Assembly (NCBI GenBank): GCA_051453625.1
Contig: JBOZIK010000001.1
Location: forward strand, 126,635,286-126,667,654
DNA length: 32,369 nt
Direction of reading: 5' to 3'
Origin: Welwitschia mirabilis
Lineage: Eukaryota > Gnetophyta > Gnetopsida > Welwitschiales
Shown here: one piece after another, positions 21,110 to 31,333 of the stretch
Numbering within the stretch: the first letter of the stretch is position 1
Layout: each line of letters opens with the position of its first letter
Notes under the pieces: generated by a model
What the model saw: only the letters and a program-made list of their open reading frames with translations
Databases searched by the model: none
Told to the model about the DNA's origin: nothing
Translations under genes and position numbers: made by a program

Positions 21110-22454
21110 AGCTCTTCTCTCAATAATAGATATCCTTTACTTTATCATAATGAAGTCTTAGTCTATCACCTCTCTAATTCCCTGTGTAGTATCTACTAAG
21201 AGAGACTAAATCTTCTCGAAGGTGATACCAATTGTAGATCTCTATACTTTAGGTCTTTTCACTTCTTCTAGAATTTGGATGTCCATGTCTTTTAGGTAAT
21301 AAGCTAAAGTCTCTACTTGTCCATAGGCTTGAGTATACTAAAACATTTAAACATGACTAAGAGGAGGAATAGGTATGCCAAAGTCTATAGCTGTCATGCC
21401 TCAATAATACTCCTGATTCTCCTCCACATCAAAGTTAGTAAATCCATCTACTCCTCTTGCCTGAATACTACCAACATTTGAATGTAAGCTACCATGACAT
21501 AACTATCATGGAAGAAAGATCTAATGTTATGAATCAATCCTTTGTGAAGAATCTGATAGGCAGGTGATAAATATGTCACCAAACTCCCTACCTATTACCA
21601 GTAACATTAGTTGGTATGTCTAATGCTGCACTATAAGCACAGTTCTCCTTTGTACTGCTAGCTGAGTGAATGTGTATTCTCTAAATGGCATCTAATTTAG
21701 TAACAACAGTGGTGTGGCTCAAGNNNNNNNNNNNNNNNNNNNNNNNNNNNNNNNNNNNNNNNNNNNNNNNNNNNNNNNNNNNNNNNNNNNNNNNNNNNNN
21801 NNNNNNNNNNNNNNNNNNNNNNNACCTCTTCTCTAAACCATAGATATCCTTTACTCTATCATGATGAAGCATTATTTTATCACCTCTCTAATTCCCTGTG
21901 TAGTGTCTACTAAGAGAGTCTAAATCTGCTTGAAGGTAATACCAATTGTAGATCTCTATACTTTAGGTCTTTTCACCTCTTTTATAATCTAGATGCTCAT
22001 GTCTTGTAGGTAATAAGCTAAAGTCTAAAAATGCATAAGCCTCTACTCGTCCATAGGCTTAAGTATACCAAAACATTTAAACATGACTAAGAGGAGGCAT
22101 AGGTATGTCAAAGTCTATAGCTATCGTGCCTCAATAATACTCCTAATTCTCCTTCATATCAAAGTCAGTAAATCCATCCACTCCTCTTGTCTGAATACTA
22201 CCAACATTTGAATGTAAGCTACCATGACATAACTATCATGGAAGGAAGATCTAATGTTATGAATCAATCCTTTGTGGAGAATCTGATAGGCAAGTGATAA
22301 ATGTGTCATCAAAAATCCCTGCCTATTAGCAGTAACATTAGATGGTATATCTAATGCTGCACTATAAGCATAATGCTCCTTTGTACCGCTAGCTGAGTGA
22401 ATGTGTATTCTCTTAATGGCATATAATTTAGTAACAATAGTGGTGTGGCTCAAA
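21110..22454. repeat. Direct repeat pair (21110-21723 and 21824-22454) around a 100-N gap
   Basis: Blocks of about 615-630 bases cover the same part of the minus-strand ORF. The left copy starts near CTCTTCTCT and ends GTGGTGTGGCTCAAG at the gap. The right copy continues into the upstream part of the ORF. The copies differ by scattered substitutions and a small indel near 22030. Confidence 0.85.
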
Positions 22455-22830
22455 AGAATAGATATCTCATGGCTATAAATGATAGTTATAATCATGTCAA
22501 CAAGGTAATCATGAGCATTGAAACATCTCTCAATGTGCATAATATCGTAAAACTCTATAGTCTCTAAGGGGTAGTAAGCTTTGTATGCATCCAAAATCTA
22601 CTTGAGCTAAAGAGTTATTAATCTATGATCCACCTCTAACTCTGACTAACTCATAAAATCACTAAAGTACCCCTCAACTCAGACAAAAGCTATTCGAATA
22701 GATTGGGATCATGCCTACAAAGGTGGAGGGTGAACTGGCTTTACTTGCTCAATCCTGGGGGGTACTAATGGGCTTGCTTCCTACTCTACTACCTCAGTCT
22801 CTACTTCATCCTATCTAGCTCATCATGTGC
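21110..22830 (-). pseudogene. Unrecognised protein in the env position of the gypsy element
   Basis: Minus strand, reading leftwards from about 22830. A Pro-rich start (about 22690-22760, PLVPPRIEQVKPVHPPPL) is interrupted by a few stops. An open 146-residue stretch (22154-22594) starts MDAYKAYYPLETIEFYD and contains HASGTKEHYAY-like and QILHKGLIHNIRSSFHDS segments. After a frame change near 22160 comes AIDFDIPMPPLSHV ... GRVEAYAFLDFSLLP and a downstream part ending DRVKDIYGLEKR (about 21825-21870). Most stops are TAA/TAG where CAA/CAG (Gln) would fit. I see no clear transmembrane segment or signal peptide in the legible part. I do not recognise the family. It lies 3' of integrase and 5' of the polypurine tract on the pol strand, the position of env-like ORFs in Athila-type elements. 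A copy of its 3' part is repeated at 21110-21723. Confidence 0.5.
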
Positions 22831-24540
22831 ATGGCTTAATTAGTTATAAACATAGAGTGCATCACACAAGATCAAGTGAAATCTATCTCTTAGAAGCTCT
22901 AAATGACCTAAAAATTAGTTTTTCATGTGTGAAAATCATGAAAATATGTTTTGTTCCCCTTAATAGAATTAATACATTTTGTATTACCTAAACATGTGAA
23001 GAAAAGTGTGAAATTCAAGGAAAAAATCAAAATGTCTAAAACATATGGGCCCCACAAAAGATGAAAAATTAAAGTGTTCAAATAAAAAATCTAATCTAGT
23101 AGAAGCATATAAATTGTCATACTGATTAATTTATCAATAAGGACTAATATGTTTTGACTTACAGTTTTTAAGAAAATGAGGTTTAGAGTTAAAAACCTAA
23201 TTCTACCTCGTAAAACATACAAGTGCAACTTTCTCACAAAATACGTGATGAAAATCATATCCATAAGTATCAAATTGAAGATCATGAAAAACTAGATGAT
23301 ATATATGAAAATACACACTAAAATGCTCAAAAATAGGAGAAAAAATCAAAAATAATACGGGAGAGAAAAACATACCTCACTTTGAGAAATTTTCTGAAAT
23401 CTTACAATCTAGGGTGCTAATCTCATGGAGGAAGTTCCAAGATATTGGTAGACACTAGCGTGATGGTTGTCTCTTAAAGGAACAAACAAAAATAACTTAA
23501 AAATGGAGAAAAATAGTGGAAAATAATCATGATAGTGATTTCATCATACTATCATTTGGTCACATCATCCAGATGATAGTCCTAAGATGAATATTAGAAA
23601 AGTCTAATCTGTCATCCACCTTATTGTCTAGACAACTTGGTGGATAATGAAACTTTGAAAATTTTTAGAAAAATGAAAATGTTAGTTAAATAACTTAAGC
23701 TAAGATATTAGTATAAAGGTATCAGATTTTATCAAAAATACTTAAAAGTAGGGAGTGATGAAGAATCATGATGAATAAGGATAAGAAATGAGAAAAACTC
23801 CAAAGAGTTGAAAGATAAAATGATGAAAAATTACTAAGTAAGATGAATCCTAATAAAGAAAAATAAATAAATGTGTTTAAACTAAAAAATTATCGTTAAA
23901 ATATGTAAAACTCCAAGAGACTCAAAGGAACATCATAAAAATCATAAAGAACATCATTTGATTATAGCAGAATATTATCTAGTTAAAATACTAAAAGAAA
24001 GTTAACTTTTATTGAATGATAAGGTCCTAAAAATAATGATGAAAAAGTATGAAAATTACTTTAAAATAATAAACAAATAATCAAAATAAAATAGAATAAA
24101 AATGGACACTAGGACTATGAAGAAGATAGCATACCTACCCTGAATTCTAACCTAGCAAACCCCTAAGAATACATCATAAAGTTACTTGAGTAAATATGCA
24201 TGACAAAACATATCAACTTCATAAAGTTCCACTTGAAATGGTAGTGATCATAATAAAGACCAAAGATTAATTGCTCAAAACAATGAATGATAAGACCAAA
24301 AGTTACTCAAAAATGAACTCACCTACTTACACCCTAAAACACACCTGAATCCTCAAAAGTAAAATGATCACATGGAAATACTAAGAGTATAAGAAATAAG
24401 TAATGCCTCTGATGACACTAGGAACACTACTAATCCCATAGCCCCAAAGATTTATTATTACTTTCCATGATGAGGAGAGTGCAACTATAGTTAGATAAGT
24501 AAAGACTTATGAATCATGGTCAATTGAACCCTTGTAGAAT
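22831..24540. other. AT-rich non-coding spacer of the gypsy element
   Basis: No convincing frame on either strand. The short minus-strand open stretch at 23091-23285 (64 residues) has no recognised motif. An imperfect 30-base palindrome centred on TTGTCTAGACAA lies at 23615-23644. Long non-coding spacers around the env-like region are common in Athila-type elements. Confidence 0.5.
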
Positions 24541-25218
24541 TCCTATAGCTGCCAACACTACCAAAGATTTCTTTTGGAATAAGTTACCCTAGTGTAATAG
24601 AACATCATGATGGCCATATATTTTAACATAGATACAATAGGTCATCATCATTATTCTCTCCCTCCCTCCCTTTTTTTCCCTTGACATAGATAACTCCTAA
24701 TGATCATACACTTAAAAAGATGAAGGTGAAGAAGTGAGATGAAAGATAGAAAAGAACACACTTAAATAACCATAGACCTCATACCATCGAGAAAAACATA
24801 AGAACCTTAGTATCTTCTTTCAAAATAAANNNNNNNNNNNNNNNNNNNNNNNNNNNNNNNNNNNNNNNNNNNNNNNNNNNNNNNNNNNNNNNNNNNNNNN
24901 NNNNNNNNNNNNNNNNNNNNNNNNNNNNNTTCAGCTACCAACACTACTAAAGATTCCTTTTGGAATAAGTTACCCTGGTGTAGTAGGACATCATGGTGGC
25001 CATATATTTTAACATAGATACAATAGATCATGGTCATTATTCTCTCTCTTCCCCTCCCTTTTTTTTCCCTGACACAGATAACTCCTAATGATCATACACT
25101 TAAAAAGACGAAGGTAAAGAACTGAGATGAAAGATAGAAAAGAACACACTTAAATAACCAAAGACCTCATACCATCAAGAAAAACATAAGAACCTTGGTA
25201 TCTTCTTTCAAAATAAAG
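24541..25218. repeat. Direct repeat pair (24541-24829 and 24930-25218) around a 100-N gap
   Basis: Two 289-base blocks run from the CCAACACTAC-type start to TTCTTTCAAAATAAA. Both include a pyrimidine tract (CTCTCCCTCCC at 24655; CTCTTCCCCTCCC at 25045). About 5-8% of positions differ. The gap 24830-24929 is exactly 100 N. Confidence 0.85.
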
Positions 25219-25394
25219 TTCAAAGATATGTGGATGTCTTAAGATTGGGTGAATCTAATCTTATCACTATAAAATGTATAAGTACAATTACTAATCATGG
25301 AAACTTGATAAAGTAAACATATAAGTTAAGTTAAAGATGCTCAAGTGATATTATAACATCCACCAAAGGAATAGGCTAAGAGAGAATTCAGACA

Positions 25395-26302
25395 AGGGTA
25401 GGGAAGAAGTCCTCCTCATCGAGGGAACCTCCAAGACAATTGCTTCTATCATGTTCAAGGTTGCATCGAAAGGTTTTCCAAATATTTTCAACCTTTGTCC
25501 ATTAAGTTTCTAAATCTCCTTACTATTTAAGTCAGAAATCTCAATGGAGCCATTAAAATGTACTTCTTCTATAAAATAAGGGCCTAACAATTTAGAGATC
25601 AACTTGTTATGTAAAATATGCACTCTAGTATTGTATAAAAGAACAAGTTAACTAGGTTCAAACTTTTTATGAAGTAACTTTTTATTATGTTTAAACTTAG
25701 CTTGGGCTTTGTAAATGAGTTGACAATATATGGTACATATACATTTTTCAACTAAGTTATTAAATTGGGATAATCTATTTTTAAGATTTTCATAAAGGTC
25801 TACAAGATTAAGTTGATAGAAAAAATGATAAGAATTATAACACACATTAACTGATAAAACACAAACTTTTTCGTACACAAGTTCATAAAGTGAAAATCCA
25901 AGAGAATTATGCCAAGTAGTATGGTAAGCCCAAAGAACATCATTAAGCATAGAAGTCCAAGATTTCTTATTAATATAGACAAGTTTTTAAAGCATTTTAT
26001 TTATTTTTCTATTTGCATTTTTAGCTTGATCATTAGTTTGTAGATGATAAGCATAAGCTACTCTATGTTCAATTCCAATGGATAAAAGAAGTTTCCTAAA
26101 AAGATGATTTATAAAATGAGGTTTTTAATCATTAATAATAATTATAAGAAAACAACAATGTTGAAAAATATGAGTTCTAATAAAATTGCAAACAATTTGG
26201 GCATCATTCATAAAAGTAGGAATAGCTTCGACTCATTTAGTAACATAATCAATAGTTAATAAAATGTAGTTCTTATCATTAGAAGGTGGTTTATTAGGCC
26301 TA
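25395..26302 (-). pseudogene. Athila-type Ty3/gypsy integrase, core and C-terminus
   Basis: Minus-strand motifs in order: PNKPPSNDKNYILLTIDYVTK (26230-26297), holding the first catalytic Asp; HIFQHCCFLIIIIND (about 26130-26180), second Asp kept; HLQTNDQAKNANRK (about 26015-26045), where the family has H-P-Q-T-x-G-Q-A-E, so catalytic Glu is Lys; MLNDVLWAYHTTWHNSLGFS (about 25890-25950), the L-D-D-A-L-W-A-Y-R-T block; YELVYEKVCVLSV; then the C-terminal VLLYNTRVHIL (about 25610-25640) and LNGQRLKIFG (about 25465-25500), matching the V-N-G-Q-R-L-K end typical of Athila-like integrases. Several stops. The N-terminal zinc-binding part is at 30323-30514 beyond a nested insertion; the halves join with a one-base frame change. 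Confidence 0.85.
26298..26302. repeat. Target-site duplication GCCTA, left copy (right copy 30318-30322)
   Basis: GCCTA precedes the TGTAACAACCC end at 26303 and recurs right after the element's other end at 30317. Removing 26303-30317 plus one copy rejoins the integrase reading (minus strand DFIG, then PNKPPS) with a single-base frame change. This is strong support for an insertion. Confidence 0.85.
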
Positions 26303-26999
26303 TGTAACAACCCAAATTTCACATTCCAAATCAGTCATAAGGGTGACGAGGGATTAGCTATCAGAAGTCTATGTTATGGTTGAAGATCAGACAACAAAGA
26401 AAAGTGATCGATATTTAATGCTATGATCCCATAGGCTGGTAATCTAACTTGTAATCTATGTAAGTAGTTTGACACACAAGAAAATGCTTAGTTGATATTT
26501 ATGTTGGTTCTTATTGTCTCATGGTCAAAGGGTTAGAGCATTTAATAGTATAGAATTTAATCTATCATCATTACTAGTTAGCATGCATATCAAAGTTTAT
26601 TTATTGGGGTAAATTTATTGAAGGAGATGAAATTAGGCATCCCTAAGTTGATAAGGATCAAAGACATATTAGCTTATAAGTTGTAGATTGTGTTACGAAT
26701 ATATATGAAAGCATAGCAAGTTATAATATCATTAGCATTTTATTAGGTATGAAGGTAAGTTACTTATAGACTTAAACATTTATAACATCACAAATAGTGG
26801 GTTCAAACTAGAGGTTGTTACCATTTATCTTTTACAAATTTCACCATGGATCTACATGTCCATTTCTTTTAATAAAATTTATAATTTCTTTGCTTTATTT
26901 CTGAAAATATAATAAGCTGTTTGCAAATGAAGTTGATAGCACTCAAATTTAGGAACTTTGAGTAAGTTCTTTAGTTACTCCTTACTAACCAACCTCGCC

Positions 27000-27955
27000 G
27001 TGTTGGGTTTTTTTATTAATCGTTGTGAACCGTCAATCTTAACGAGATTTGGTTCTACGAGTATAGCAAGAACAGAGAGGAGGGCAAGTGGAGTTAAGGG
27101 AATGGCCGGTGATTTTACAGGAGTGCAGAAGGGCAGATCCCAGGGCTATGGTGCGGACGCGAAGGCTGGGAAGAATAGAGACCAGCGTTGCAACGTTCGG
27201 TGCAGGCACAAAGGAGAAGAATTACTATCGGGTGAACGGTGTGCAACGTTGAAGGAGAATAGGGCCAGGGCAGATGATCAATAATCACGGGACAAATACA
27301 GAGGGGAAATAAGCATTGATGAGTGACCGTAACAGAAGGGGGTGATGGCTCTTGAAGATGCAGGAGAAGCCCTTGAGACGCAAGAGGGGGGGTTACGTAA
27401 GGGAGGCCAATTGGGAGAATGATGGCATGAATGGTGAGTGCACAGGTGAGACATAGAGGAGCCACGCATTATAGGTTCCGCAGAGCAAAGAAGCATCCTG
27501 TAGCGAAGGAGGATAAACTACACAGAAGGGGAGGATCCATGGTTTGACTGGCAGGAGGAGCCGAACGGCAAGCAGAGAGGAAGACAGGCCAGCGATGGAG
27601 GAAGTGCAGAGAGGCAAAAAAAAAAAAGAGAATGATGAGCAAAGGACCGCAGTGGAGCTGCAATGCGCTCAGGGTAGTGAGCAGCCGGTGTGCAGGCACG
27701 CAGAGGGTGAGTAATCTGAGAGAAAGTGAGTGAAGGGGGCATGCTTAGAGCCAAGCAAGCAAGCGTGCAATTTCTGGTGTGATGCAGGTAACGGGAGACA
27801 CACAGAGATGGTAGGTGCCAGTGCCGATGTGTTGGCAGAAGGTGCAGTGCTTGACAGACATGGAGCACAGGGCATGGGTGAGAGAAGGTCGCGAGAAGTC
27901 ATGCACAGATAGGAACGTGGCTTCCCGAGGATTCGAGAGGGGAAAACGGCCTTTT
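27000..27955. other. GC-rich, purine/pyrimidine-skewed island inside the nested element
   Basis: Base composition changes sharply to about half G+C, with the plus strand strongly purine-rich (many GAGG, AGGAG, GAAGG words) and a poly-A run near 27617-27628. Overlapping open frames of 60-118 residues occur on both strands and in several frames, which is expected from low stop-codon density rather than selection. Their translations (for example Ser/Pro/Leu/Cys-rich on the minus strand) match no family I know. An LTR leader region or a captured non-coding sequence is possible. Confidence 0.55.
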
Positions 27956-29795
27956 AAAAATAAGGGACCAACCTGAGGATATTTTCATGACAGTTAAAAG
28001 GAGATTAAGCCAAATAAAATTTATAAAGGTCCTTCAGAAAAGGGATATATTTTCTAAATAAGATTTGAATTTCTGACCACTGCCTTGATAAGGGCTTGTA
28101 ATAACCAGTTAACCTACATAGACTTTAACCAATACAAGAAAACGACTATCGATAAGGCCTACTTGGTAATGTTTGGCAATAGTTCCTAATTTATCTATGA
28201 TTAATTAACATGCAATGGATACCTAAGTAAATCACCCTTTTTCTTCAATAACTTAAAATTTCTTCATTAACTTTATACATATATTTAATTGAAATTGGAA
28301 AATTTCAAAGGGAATGACTAATTGTGATACCTGATAAGCAAATAGCCATCAATTGAAATTGTAATAAAGCACGTAATCTTTCACTAGAATAAATTCTATT
28401 TTCTCCTCTCATAAATACTAGAGTATATGATGATCCCCCACATCACGCAGTAAATAGGCAGAGAAAAAAGACACTTAATAAATAAATATCATGAGACAAG
28501 CCAAGTAATCAGTTAATAAGCATAGCTTCATTAATAGGGAATAAGTCTGAGTACACACAACTATTCCATAAGAGCCTCAGAACCAACTCCCACTATAAAC
28601 ATGTCATACAACAACTGAAGTAAAGGATGAGACATAACATCCACACAACCATAGGATCAAACACATAGATAACATGTAGTTATCGACACAATCATTGGTT
28701 CTTCTTTACATCCTTGCATGTAATATAGTTCTTGCACAAGCAAAGGTGGTATGAAAACTGATATTCATCATAGCTCCCAATGTGGCCCATGACAAGAAAT
28801 AGGTTAGGGAACATTTCCAATGACAAGATAGACAACATGACCATTACCGCTCATCCAATTAGCATTATCTTCTTTAGTGACATCTCATCAGATCAAGTAA
28901 GCTAGTTGCACACAACTAAGAGGGACAAGATTATTTATAATGGCATGCATATCCTGTCCTTTCTTCCTGGAGGTTTGGTTCCATCGTCATGAGACTCACA
29001 AAGGAGATTTACACTCTCTAATGTTTCAAACAACTGATTACCTCGGCCAAAATTAATATTCATAATTTATTTTCACTAAGGTCCATGCTCAACAAGAGAC
29101 TTAAGGCTTACAAGAGTTTAGCCATAATAACTCAAGCATGACATGTGACATTAAGATCACTTAAGTTTCACAAGAAATTCACAAGATTTAGACTCCACAG
29201 AACTCTTAGTAAACTAACATAAGAATTATTGAAAGACTACAAGCTTCAGGGCATATTACTATATACACATAATATTCGAGCATGTTACATCATTCAAATT
29301 ACAAAGTACAAGAAAAAGGAAATTCAATAATATGGCATGTAATAATTTACAAGAGCATTATGAACCCCACAAAAAAATATAATATTTACAAGGAAGACTA
29401 AGAACCACACTTGTTCTTAACGAAGTTCAACGTACTCCTAGAGGTAGTCAAAATCCACATGATCAAGTTGCAAGGTAAGCTCCTATAACTTTAATGACTA
29501 AGGAACAGAGGTATTTATAACATAGGACTAACAGTAGGATTGATAATAAGGTTTAGGTTCAACAAGTAGTTCAAGTTCTCTTTCCCTTCCNNNNNNNNNN
29601 TATATTTTGATGAATCACTTTAACTACGTGATACAAATAAATAACATGAACAAATACCTAAAATCACATATAAATACCATTGTATAGTTAAGATAAAGTC
29701 AAGAGAATTAATGTCAAGCTGCAGCTTCAAAAATCTATATGCATCAAGAAATCTGGTGTTTAATTGCATTAAACAAAGAGTCATGCATAATCAGT

Positions 29796-30075
29796 AGTGA
29801 ACTCAAAATAAACTAAATCTTCTAACATGATAACTTCATGATAAATCAAGTACTCAAGTTTCCACAAATAAAACTCATGCATAATNNNNNNNNNNNNNNN
29901 NNNNNNNNNNNNNNNNNNNNNNNNNNNNNNNNNNNNNNNNNNNNNNNNNNNNNNNNNNNNNNNNNNNNNNNNNNNNNNNNNNNNNAGTGAACTCAAAATA
30001 AACTAAATCTTCTAAAATGATAACTTCATGATAAATCAAGTATTCAACTTTTCATAAATAAAACTCATGCATAAT
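29796..30075. repeat. Direct repeat pair (29796-29885 and 29986-30075) around a 100-N gap
   Basis: Two 90-base blocks run from AGTGAACTCAAAATAAAC to AAACTCATGCATAAT with about six differences. The gap 29886-29985 is exactly 100 N. Confidence 0.85.
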
Positions 30076-30317
30076 AAATTTCAGTTAACTCAATCTTCCA
30101 ATCAATTAACTAAAGGAATAACTATAATTTTAATCTTTCAACAATCTCTAAATAAATAATCATGCAAATATCTAGTTTACTATTGCTTTTACCTCAAGAT
30201 CATTATTTTTACACAATTTGCAACTAAACTCATTTAATTATTTATTTTTCTAATATTTAATGACTTATCTAAATAACTAGAAAGGTTTCTATTTTTATGA
30301 ACAATCTAGATGTGATA

Positions 30318-30322
30318 GCCTA
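30318..30322. repeat. Target-site duplication GCCTA, right copy
   Basis: It matches 26298-26302 and ends the nested element. The gypsy integrase N-terminal part continues directly to the right. Confidence 0.8.
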
Positions 30323-30514
30323 TAAAATCAATTTTCCAACAATCAAAAGGTCCACATTCAAGAATAGGTTTAAGAATCATATCATGAGAATGAATAAGGC
30401 TATAATAACATTGACAAGCATTACACCTTCTAGCAAAATCAAAAGAGTCCTAAAAAAGACTAGGCTAATAAAAACTAGAGTAAAGAATTTTAATTGTTAT
30501 TTTTATCCACTAAA
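30323..30514 (-). pseudogene. Athila-type Ty3/gypsy integrase, N-terminal zinc-binding part
   Basis: The minus strand reads PSLF, stop, DSFDFARRCNACQ (about 30410-30465) followed by ILECGPFDCWKIDFIG up to the insertion point. This corresponds to the W-P-T-L-F-K-D-A ... C-D-x-C-Q and L-E-V-E-x-F-D-V-W-G-I-D-F-M-G segments before the integrase core. The CxxC pair of the H2C2 finger is present; the His pair would lie in the adjoining 819-N gap. The protein continues at 26297 past the nested 4.0-kb element. Confidence 0.8.
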
Positions 30515-31333
30515 NNNNNNNNNNNNNNNNNNNNNNNNNNNNNNNNNNNNNNNNNNNNNNNNNNNNNNNNNNNNNNNNNNNNNNNNNNNNNNNNNNNNNN
30601 NNNNNNNNNNNNNNNNNNNNNNNNNNNNNNNNNNNNNNNNNNNNNNNNNNNNNNNNNNNNNNNNNNNNNNNNNNNNNNNNNNNNNNNNNNNNNNNNNNNN
30701 NNNNNNNNNNNNNNNNNNNNNNNNNNNNNNNNNNNNNNNNNNNNNNNNNNNNNNNNNNNNNNNNNNNNNNNNNNNNNNNNNNNNNNNNNNNNNNNNNNNN
30801 NNNNNNNNNNNNNNNNNNNNNNNNNNNNNNNNNNNNNNNNNNNNNNNNNNNNNNNNNNNNNNNNNNNNNNNNNNNNNNNNNNNNNNNNNNNNNNNNNNNN
30901 NNNNNNNNNNNNNNNNNNNNNNNNNNNNNNNNNNNNNNNNNNNNNNNNNNNNNNNNNNNNNNNNNNNNNNNNNNNNNNNNNNNNNNNNNNNNNNNNNNNN
31001 NNNNNNNNNNNNNNNNNNNNNNNNNNNNNNNNNNNNNNNNNNNNNNNNNNNNNNNNNNNNNNNNNNNNNNNNNNNNNNNNNNNNNNNNNNNNNNNNNNNN
31101 NNNNNNNNNNNNNNNNNNNNNNNNNNNNNNNNNNNNNNNNNNNNNNNNNNNNNNNNNNNNNNNNNNNNNNNNNNNNNNNNNNNNNNNNNNNNNNNNNNNN
31201 NNNNNNNNNNNNNNNNNNNNNNNNNNNNNNNNNNNNNNNNNNNNNNNNNNNNNNNNNNNNNNNNNNNNNNNNNNNNNNNNNNNNNNNNNNNNNNNNNNNN
31301 NNNNNNNNNNNNNNNNNNNNNNNNNNNNNNNNN
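30515..31333. other. 819-N assembly gap in the gypsy pol
   Basis: Unsequenced. It lies between the RNase H end and the integrase zinc finger, which are normally a few hundred bases apart, so the gap probably holds ordinary pol sequence, perhaps with a small insertion. Long open frames drawn across the Ns are not meaningful. Confidence 0.9.

Larger units (their letters stand above)
26303..30317. mobile_element. Nested 4.0-kb non-coding element with LTR-type ends, probably a solo LTR
   Basis: The left end TGTAACAACCC is of the TGTAACACCC type typical of Tekay/Del-like Ty3/gypsy LTRs. The right end read on the minus strand is TATCACATCTA, an eroded inverted counterpart. A 5-bp duplication (GCCTA) flanks it. 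No gag or pol motif was found inside and the two termini do not recur internally, so a solo LTR or a non-coding large LTR derivative is favoured. Contents: AT-rich left part, a GC-rich island (27000-27955), then AT-rich sequence with a 10-N gap (29591-29600) and a 100-N gap (29886-29985). A TATAAATAC box on the minus strand at 29512-29520 may mark the promoter; if so, the LTR is minus-oriented. Confidence 0.65.

Noticed and set aside
26811-26821. GGTTGTTACC as the end of a short (about 520-bp) LTR starting at 26303
   Set aside because: No target duplication is present there, whereas GCCTA at 30318-30322 and the rejoined integrase define the right boundary.
26958-27912. Cluster of 60-118-residue open frames on both strands in the GC-rich island
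   Set aside because: They overlap in many frames and on both strands, match no known family, and are explained by the low stop density of GC-rich DNA.
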